Source: Aureobasidium sp. EXF-3400
Lineage: Eukaryota; Ascomycota; Dothideomycetes; Dothideales; Saccotheciaceae
Reading direction: 5' to 3'
DNA length: 36,844 nucleotides
NCBI GenBank assembly: GCA_024195585.1
Contig: SWBL01000424.1
Location: 1 to 36,844 of the forward strand
Positions 30,394 to 36,844 of the stretch are shown piece after piece. Under the pieces are notes generated by a model that did not search any database, was not told the DNA's origin, and saw nothing but the letters and a program-made list of their open reading frames with translations. The stretch's first letter is position 1. The number at the start of each line of letters is the position of its first letter. A program made the translations under genes and the position numbers.

Positions 30394-31716
30394 TTATGAC
30401 TTGAAGCTGTCCTTCATGCTCTGGCTGCTAGCACTGGTGACACTGGTAGGAAGCACATTCTTGGCAGCCTTGCCCTGCCAGACCTTTGCGAGAGCGTAGA
30501 CGATACCAGAAATGAAACCAACACCGATGGCACTGACCGAGGCGAAAGTGACGGGGGCGTCGAAGAAGACGAGGCCGGAAATGGCAATGGGCAGCTTGTT
30601 GAGGGCACCGACCATGGAGTAGGTGGTGGATGAGGTAACGCGAACGCACCAGGCTGAGGTGTAGGAGATGAAGACGGAGGACAGGCCGGAGAAGACCATG
30701 GCGGTGATGATGGAGTTGCGCTGAGGAGTGGGGAAGTTGAGGGCGAGGTTTGCGCTCGACCAGTTCTCGAGGAAGAGGGAGCAGATGAGGAGGATGGGGA
30801 TGGAGAGGAGGTTGTTGTAGTACATGGCTGCAAGGAGATTGTGGTTAGCATTCTGCAAGTTGTGGAAGAGCAAAATGAGGAAAATACGCACTGTCAAAGT
30901 CCTTGAAGTTTGTCAACTTGATGCGCTTGCGCATGCCGAGGACGTAGCTGGCGCTGCAGAAGCAGTTCAGGGCCATCCAGATGTAACCAGAGTTCAAGGT
31001 GGAGATCTTGTCGTTGGCAGCCGAGCCCGAGTGGCTGGTAAGAGCGTGCTGAATGTCTGCCCATGCAGCGATCAGGGACGAGAGAACCATGAGACCAAAG
31101 GAGAAGAGGGCGGTTCCGGTGACGCTGCCGCCGAACCACAGAACCTCACCGTAGGCGATCAGGATGATGGTCAAGTTCTTGAAAATGGTGTAAACGGGGA
31201 TGGAGAGGTACTGCAGGGCCTTGGTCGAGGTGTAGATCATGCCGATGAGGAGAAGCGAGATAGGGAACCCTGTAGTGGCTCAGAGTCAGCGATGGTACTG
31301 TCGCAACAGGAGGCACTCAAAACGTACATTTCTTTGCTTCGGCGGTGTTGAAGTCTCTGTAGGTGATGATGCCTGCGGACTTGCATGACTGGATGGCGAC
31401 GGTACACACGACACTCTACTCGGCGTGTTAGAGAAAGCGGCCCAGAGCGTATAGCGTAGTCGGAGATTGAGCTTACCTGGACGGCGAGGAGGAAAAAGTT
31501 GAGGTTGAAGTCGAGACCGCTCAGGACGTATTTGTTGGTAGTTGTCATGAGAATCGAACTGCCACAGTAGGCCAGAATGGCGACAACAGGGCTGTTCAGT
31601 TGGGCGGCTTGAGGAGCTGCAGGCATCCTCGGGGAGGGAGCAGCATCAAAGGCGCCATTGCCCTTTTGCTCGCCGAGCTCGATTGTGTAGTCTTCGTTCT
31701 TCTTGTCGTCGGACAT
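30394..31716 (-). CDS. VRG4: Golgi GDP-mannose transporter
   Basis: Four exons: 31716-31477, 31415-31328, 31269-30892 and 30827-30394, with introns of 61, 58 and 64 nt; the product is 379 aa, typical of the family. It is a nucleotide-sugar antiporter with about ten membrane helices that exchanges GDP-mannose for GMP across the Golgi membrane, feeding lumenal mannosyltransferases. Family marks: [40 protein letters not shown], the motif [14 protein letters not shown] and the nucleotide-binding GALNK motif in [17 protein letters not shown]. The N-terminus [19 protein letters not shown] is cytosolic. ATG 31716 is the first ATG in frame. Exon 4 could use an earlier CAG acceptor at 30841-30844, but that breaks the frame. 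Confidence 0.96.
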
Positions 31717-32232
31717 GGTTGCGAGGAGCACAAGAGGTAGAGGGTGTTGTGGACAAGGAGACAGGAAGGACGAGAAAAAGATGGATGGGCTGGTCAACGT
31801 TCTGGGGCTGCCGCGTCGCTCACACTGGCTGAGTGACCCTTGCTCCTTGCTGTTGCAAGCCCCTGTCTGCTATTATTATTATAAAAATAAGATTTCCGTA
31901 TCGCCCACTCCTTCGGCCAACACTTGCGTCCACTGAAAAGCCACAGGCGCAACCTCCGTGAGCTGACGGCCCCTTTTGTGAAGCATGATGAGAGCTTCTG
32001 TTCGTGTCATCTTGGAGAACTCAGAACCGTTCCCCATCCAAAGTGACATGTTTCATCAAAGCAGAAAGCATCAGAGATCCCCGGGCTGAATGAAGCTCGT
32101 GGCTTGGCAATCCCGTAACTCTGTGTATCGGATCTCTCTGCCGCTGCCCGCAGGCCTAGCCCTAGCCCTATTGACCAAATCCATCCCACTTGAACAAATC
32201 ATCTTTCCAACACACAACAAACACACCTAACC
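31717..32232. other. Divergent promoter of VRG4 and the TXNDC9 gene
   Basis: This 516 bp stretch has no supported ORF. It contains an AT-rich patch at 31870-31895 and the CCTAGC repeat at 32155-32170. Confidence 0.6.
32155..32170 (+). repeat. CCTAGC tandem repeat near the TXNDC9 start
   Basis: Two full CCTAGC units and CCTA follow each other 63 bp upstream of the ATG. The other strand reads TAGGGCTAGGGC, similar to but not the same as the fungal telomere repeat TTAGGG; Tbf1/Rap1-like factors bind such sequences in yeasts. Its function is unknown. Confidence 0.6.
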
Positions 32233-32927
32233 ATGTCTACCGTCGACCCTCGCGTGGCCGCTGTGCTGGATCGTACCACCCAACACGAAGACTCAGACGA
32301 CGAAGATGCTCTCATCGCCGAACTCGAAGAAGATGAGGGCACTCTGGCTGCCTTCCGTGAACAGCGCTTGCAACAACTGCACGGCGAATTGGCCCGCGCA
32401 AAGGCTCAGCGCAACTCCGACTTTGGCACATACACCGAGATCAAGGAAGAGAAGCAGCTCATGGACATCACCACCTCTACCAAGTTGTGCGTCGTCCACT
32501 TCATGAAGCCTGATTTCAACCGCTGCAGAATCATGGACCAGAAGCTTGCTGTGCGCCTCTCCTATTACCCGCTCTTACCAATACCGACTGACCGTTCTTC
32601 CAGGCATTGGCACCCAAGCACTTCGATACCCGCTTCCTCAGCATCAACGTCGAGAATGCCCCTTTCCTCGTCGTAAAGCTCAAGATCCAAGTCTTGCCTT
32701 GCGTTCTCTCCTTCATCGACGGCGTCAGCAGTGACAGAATCGTTGGCTTCGAGGGGATTGGTTACAAGCCCGACTCTTTCACATTGCAGGAGCTCGAAGC
32801 ACGTCTGCTGTACGCAAACGTTCTGCTCAGAAGCAAGATGGTGGATGAGGATGAACACGCCATGAGGTCTGGTGCTGTGCGCTCAGCAAAGGTCACCGAG
32901 GATTACGACGACGACGAGTGGGATTGA
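32233..32927 (+). CDS. PLP1: Thioredoxin-fold phosducin-like protein (TXNDC9/PLP1)
   Basis: Two exons, 32233-32550 and 32604-32927, joined in phase 0 over a 53-nt intron; the product is 213 aa. Family members help the CCT/TRiC chaperonin fold tubulin and actin in the cytosol. The N-terminal acidic helix (DSDDEDALIAELEEDEGTLA) is followed by AFREQRLQQLHGEL, then a thioredoxin fold from about 88 (CVVHFMKPDFNRCRIMDQKL, HFDTRFLSINVENAPFLVVK, LKIQVLPCVLSFIDG, RIVGFEGIG). The redox CxxC motif is absent, as usual in this family. The C-terminus is acidic (DYDDDEWD). Confidence 0.92.
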
Positions 32928-33417
32928 AATGCTCTGTGCTCCTCGAAACTCGGACTACAAACTACGTCGTGAGCACTGAGGAAGCAATCTTGCCGGCTCA
33001 CGAAGACCGTCTCGTTGGTAGACCGCATGCAACGTTGTAGCTGCGATACCGAGACAGCCGCGAGTGCATACGATGCCCTTGGAGACCACACGCACCCAAT
33101 GGGTGAAATAACCAGAAGTCCTGAAAGTGTATACATCTGACAGGCAAGCAAAACTTGGTCGAGAAGAACTCGAAAAGCTTCGACATAGCCGTCTCGAGTA
33201 TCTGAGCAGGGAGCAGCAACTCCATAGGTAGACAAGGAACGTGCCGCAACGAACGGTAGCAGGAACATGGTATTGAAGGCAAAGGGCTACATCCTCGCGA
33301 CAAGATGAAGCGATACATGCTTCCAATTTTAGGAAGCTCGTTGCTTGACTTGAGATTGTCATGACACATTGTTTCATTTCATAAACTGCCGAATCTATAT
33401 TATTTCATGTCCGACAT
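32928..33417. other. Convergent intergenic region, no gene seen
   Basis: About 490 bp containing the 3' ends of the TXNDC9 gene and LYS9. Minus-strand frames here (32903-33377) overlap the end of the upstream gene and lack any recognisable motif. Confidence 0.6.
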
Positions 33418-34964
33418 TTACAGAGTCTTCTCCTTCATCTCAATACCGTAGTTCTCCTTGAGCTCGAGTCTCAAGGGCTCGACGATCTCAGGGCTCATGG
33501 GAGCAAGAACACCCTTCTCTGTGATCTTGCCATCGAGGACCTGGAGAACGGCAACGGCACAGGGGACACCGACCAACTTGGCCATGGCGCTGTAGCCCTT
33601 GGGGTCACCGTACTCAACCAGAGTAGAGGTACGAACCTCCTTCATGCCGTTAGCGTGAGTAATGCCGAAGCGGTGCTGGAGCATGACGAGATCGCGCTCG
33701 CCCTCCTCGTATTGCATCTTCTTCTCGAGAGTGGCGCAGAGGGTATCGAGAGGGTTGCCGCGGGGCTCAATCTTCTCGTCCGAGAAGAGTCCGATCCACT
33801 TAAGACCGTTGATGATACGGTCCTTCTGGTCGTTGTCGGCAAAGCTGGTCTTGGAGCTGATGGCCCAGATGAGGTCATCCTCAGTGTTGCTGTGGCTGCC
33901 CAAGATTTGGGCGGTAGCCTCTTTCCAGATGAGAGCAGGGGCTTCGGGGTGGGGCTTGAGGAACTCCTTCTCGGCATCTTCCAGGAAACCCATGTCGACC
34001 AGAGCCTTGATGAACTCGGGGAAGCCCTGGTAGCGCAGGGTACCACGGATGATGGTCTCGGCCTCGGGGATGGCGTAGCGCTCTCTGTAAGGGGTCGAGT
34101 CACGGTTGGGGTAGGCAACGAAGGCGTAACCAGGGTAGATGAAGTATGGCTTAGCAGTGGCCATGAGCTCAGGTCCAGCAACATCGACAATCTTGTCATC
34201 CTGGAAGTACTTGGCCTGGTTGCGAAGGGCGAGCAGGACACCACGGCTGCTCCATGAGAACTTGTAACCAAGAGGGTTGTCACTGCACTCGGGGGCGGGC
34301 AGACCACCACAGTAGCTGAGGAAGCTGGTGATCTTGCCGCCAGCCTTGTGGACCTCGTCAATGGTCTTGACGGCGTACAGGTGGTCGATACCGGGGTCGA
34401 GACCGATCTCGTTCATGACGGTGATACCGGCCTCCTTGGCAGCGGCATCAAGCTCGAGCATGGCGGGAGAGACCTGGACAGATTAGAAGGGTTCGAAACA
34501 TGACAGGCTGGTGACTCACATAGGAGGTGGTGACGACGTGCTTCTTCTGGGCGATAGCAGCCTTGATGACGGTAGCGTGGTAGGTGTAGGGGATCAAGCT
34601 GATGACGACGCTGTTCTTGCCAACCTCGTGCTCGAGGGCGGCCTGGTCGTTCACATCGAGGGAGATGGGGCTGCAGTTCTTGAGGCCCTCGCAGAGCTTC
34701 TTGGCCGACTCGAGGGTACGGCAGGCTGGAATGGCATGTCAGAAGGTCCATGCAGATGACGCAGTGGGCGAGGAGCATTTAGATACCAACAGTGACTGAG
34801 ATGTCTTTGTCGCTCAAGATCTCAGCGGTAGGGCGAGTGACGAAACCGGCTCCAAGAAGGAGAACCTTCCTGATCAACAGTTAGCATGTGGCCACTCTGG
34901 CTATGAGCTAGGAGCTTGAGGCTTCTTACTTGGAGCTTCCGAGAACCGTCAGCATAGCATCCAT
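33418..34964 (-). CDS. LYS9: Saccharopine dehydrogenase (NADP+, L-glutamate-forming)
   Basis: Four exons: 34964-34930, 34869-34787, 34725-34520 and 34473-33418, with introns of 60, 61 and 46 nt; the product is 459 aa. It is saccharopine reductase, the penultimate step of the fungal alpha-aminoadipate lysine pathway, joining aminoadipate semialdehyde and glutamate. Marks: Rossmann loop VLLLGAGFVTRP, VTVACRTLESAKKLC, VVISLIPYTYHATVIKAA, ITVMNEIGLDPGIDHLYAVK, SFLSYCGGLPAPECSDNPLG, YKFSWSSRGVLLALRN, FIYPGYAFVAYPNRDST and LVDMGFLEDAEKEFL. The extra N-terminal residues MDAMLTVLGSS come from a 35-nt first exon; translation could also begin at Met4. Its promoter is shared with the derlin gene. Confidence 0.96.
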
Positions 34965-35267
34965 ATTGAGTATGTGTGTTGTAATATGTCAATTGAGTAT
35001 TGTACAAAAGGACGAGAAGATTCAGAAGACACGGCCTGCGCAATGGTGACTGCAGCGGTTAGGGACGGTCAAAAAGTGGTCACTCTCCGATGCTCGGCCC
35101 ATGACGAAACGCCCTGTAATTGGGAAGGTGGGGGCCGACCAGCGCCGGATTTCTGCCGACCGCGCTTTCCTTTCTTGACAGCTTTCATTCCAAAACCCAC
35201 CTCTCTTCTCTTCTTCCTTTATGTACCTGGTGCTGTCGCAACCGTCTTCAACCACATCGTCGTCGCA
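34965..35267. other. Divergent promoter of LYS9 and the derlin gene
   Basis: About 300 bp with no ORF. I looked for Gcn4/CpcA (TGACTC) sites and an unfolded-protein-response element and saw neither as a clear match. The last ~100 bp is the C/T-rich derlin leader. Confidence 0.55.
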
Positions 35268-36489
35268 ATGTCGTCGCCTTCTATTGCAGACGCGTTCTGG
35301 GCAGCACCCCCAATCGCTAGGTAAACACCCGCTCTCTGTCCATTACAAACGCGTTCAATCCTCTGACTCCTTTGCACAGAACTCTCACTGCTGCCACCAT
35401 TGTCCTGTCCCTCAACTTTTGGATTCTGCCAGTCATCAACCCTAGCTACTTTGTCTTTGTGCCTCAACAGGTGCTCAAGCTATGGATCCCCCAAGTTTGG
35501 CGACTCGTGACGGGCTTTTTCATCAGCGGCCCTTCGCTGGGCTTGATCATGGATCCATACTTCCTGTTCACATACTGCAAGGCTTTGGAGGTTGATTCAA
35601 GCCGCTTCTCGCAGCCAGGCGATCTGTTCGTCGCACTGGTCTTTATCTGTAGTATCATCATGGTAAGAAGCGTCTTTTTCGCTCCCATTTCCTTTCATCC
35701 TTCCCCTACACACCCCACACACATCTTACCCCTCCTATATCTGCCCGCCCAGCCAAATACATAGCTGAAGCGGTTCCTGGAAGGAGGGCAAATTACCGTT
35801 GTACTGTGTCATGATCCGTCATTCGCAAAATATTAAAGGGTCATGATGGAGTATGGCCGTGGTGGGATTGCCCATTGAGAAAGCTGTTCGGCGATTCCTT
35901 GGTCGAAACAGTGGTTTTGGCACCCTACATCTCTTCACTTGATGCTCCTCTCGTACAGTTCCGTTCAACGTGCGACTATTGCAGTACTGATGACTACTCA
36001 AAGCTCCTCACAGGCTTCGTCTTTGGCGGAGGCTTGCTCTTGGGTCCGCTTCTTCTTGCTCTCGCCTATTTGCATGTGCAAGATGCCCCCGATGGCATGA
36101 TGACTTTCTTCTTCTTCAGCATTCGCCGCAAGTATCTGCCCGGCTGTATGTTGCTGGTTGCCTTCCTCATGGCAGGTCCTCAAGAAGCTCTTAAGCAGGC
36201 CTTTGGTCTTGCCGCTGCCCACCTGTACGACTTCCTGACCAGAATCTGGCCATCGTATGGAGGTGGCTACAACCCCATCCGCACACCACAAGTTGTGCAG
36301 CGTTGGTTCGCCAGGCCTAGTGGTGCAAGCACTACTCGCTCGTACGGCACTGCCTTCCAGAGTCGCCCTGCTGGCTCCGTCGGTGCTCAGCCTCAGACAG
36401 GCAGCTCACGTGGCGGTGGTTGGACTAGTGGCTTCACTTCGGGTGCATGGGGATCGCGTGGACCTGGCAGAAGACTTGGTGGTGATTAA
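35268..36489 (+). CDS. Derlin (DER1/DFM1 family) with a Cdc48-binding-like tail
   Basis: Model of three exons: 35268-35320, 35380-35662 and 36004-36489; the product is 273 aa. Intron 1 is 59 nt. Intron 2 is unusually long (341 nt) and its acceptor is set by frame: ATG|CTCCTCACAGG restores SIIM-LLTGFVFGGG. Derlins are rhomboid-like pseudoproteases of the ER membrane that take misfolded proteins out for degradation. Marks: PPIARTLTAATIVLSL, IPQVWRLVTGFFISGPSLGL, RRKYLPGCMLLVAFLMAGP and AAHLYDFLTRIWPSYGGG. The tail WGSRGPGRRLGGD resembles the SHP box by which DFM1 and mammalian derlins bind Cdc48/p97, so it is closer to DFM1 than to short DER1. The exact boundaries of the middle intron are the weak point. 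Confidence 0.88.
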
Positions 36490-36744
36490 GCATCCTCAAT
36501 CAAATAGAAGTCAATCAAAAGCATCCATTCTCTGTTTCTACATCCTCTTGCCCTTGTGCCTGCTTTCTATTCATGTGAGTTGGTGACGACACACTGTTGG
36601 CGACAGGGCAACTCTCCAAAGGGACTCTTACATCTTAAAACACTGGAACTTCCACCCCTCAAAGTGACTACCACGACATCTTGCGCGAGGGCTTTGTGGT
36701 AGATTCAAAAGGGCAGACCATAAGCAAAAAATAGAGTGTCGCAG
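36490..36744. other. Intergenic between derlin and 5S gene
   Basis: This 255 bp stretch is the 3' flank of the derlin gene and of the minus-strand 5S gene. No other feature is seen. Confidence 0.6.
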
Positions 36745-36759
36745 GACAAAAATGCAAAA
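36745..36759 (-). terminator. Pol III T-run behind the 5S gene
   Basis: On the minus strand the 5S 3' end is followed by TTTTGCATTTTTGTC, giving a run of four T and then a run of five T, the RNA polymerase III termination signal. Confidence 0.7.
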
Positions 36760-36844
36760 CATACAGCAGCAGGGATTCCCACGTGGTCACCCACCGTAGT
36801 ACTAATCTGCCGTTCAACTGCTTATGTATGGCAGAGCGGACGGG
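36759..36844 (-). rRNA. 5S rRNA gene, 5' part cut off by the window edge
   Basis: The minus strand reads from the window edge through GTTGAACGGCAGATTAGTAC, GGTGGGTGACCACGTGGGAA and TCCCTGCTGCTGTATGT, the 3' two-thirds of a 5S rRNA. The first ~33 nt of the gene lie beyond the edge. Its last 58 bases in the window equal the first 58 bases of the window; laid over each other, the two fragments add up to about 118-119 nt, one whole 5S gene. Confidence 0.95.

Noticed and set aside
33655..34257. A 200-codon plus-strand frame inside LYS9
   Set aside because: It is a mirror of the conserved LYS9 exon with no independent motif.

Overview
This window looks like a piece of nuclear genome from a filamentous ascomycete (Pezizomycotina). 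A dothideomycete would fit, but I cannot prove the class from sequence alone. Evidence: most genes are split by 46-65 nt introns with GT..AG ends and TAAC/TGAC branch points. The genes are fungal: L-galactonate dehydratase, a VIB-1/XprG-type NDT80 factor, mannosyl-inositol-phosphoryl-ceramide synthase, the GDP-mannose transporter VRG4 and saccharopine reductase LYS9. 5S rRNA genes are dispersed among protein genes rather than kept in an array.

Layout. 1-91 and 36759-36844 are two partial 5S rRNA genes on the minus strand that share an exact 58-base stretch, so the window is probably a contig cut at both ends by a dispersed repeat. 628-2738: an R3H-domain protein (-), an intron-containing tRNA-Ala(AGC) (-) and a small HTH/AT-hook protein (+). 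3410-6728: lgd1 (-) diverges from a secreted or membrane protein of unknown function (+); their shared promoter holds CreA-like sites and a near match to the galacturonate-responsive element. 6729-12434: 5.7 kb with no convincing gene, upstream of the vib-1/xprG regulator (12435-15302, +). 15894-17994: a DNAJC7-type TPR/J-domain co-chaperone with a perfect heat-shock element in its promoter. 19318-20419: SUR1/CSH1-type ceramide mannosyltransferase. 20727-22211: a Mug113/T5orf172 (GIY-YIG-like) protein (-). 22939-24907: ARB1 (ABCF). 25553-26201: acireductone dioxygenase. 26435-28111: SMP3 (-). 28842-29456: SKP1. 30394-31716: VRG4 (-). 32233-32927: TXNDC9/PLP1. 33418-34964: LYS9 (-). 35268-36489: a derlin.

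Functional threads: several genes serve the secretory pathway and mannosylation. VRG4 brings GDP-mannose into the Golgi, SUR1 uses it for sphingolipids, SMP3 adds the fourth GPI mannose, and the derlin belongs to ER quality control. Others are nutrient genes (lgd1 for pectin sugar, vib-1 for starvation response, LYS9 for lysine synthesis, ADI1 for methionine salvage) or core housekeeping (ARB1, SKP1, TXNDC9). The arrangement is a normal gene mixture, not a biosynthetic cluster, and I found no clear new multi-gene system. The items most worth following are the lgd1 promoter, the vib-1 upstream desert, the small HTH/AT-hook protein beside the tRNA, a probable GC-AG intron in SMP3 and the heat-shock element of the DNAJC7 gene. 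All gene models were spliced by eye from reading frame, splice consensus and family knowledge; no database search was possible.
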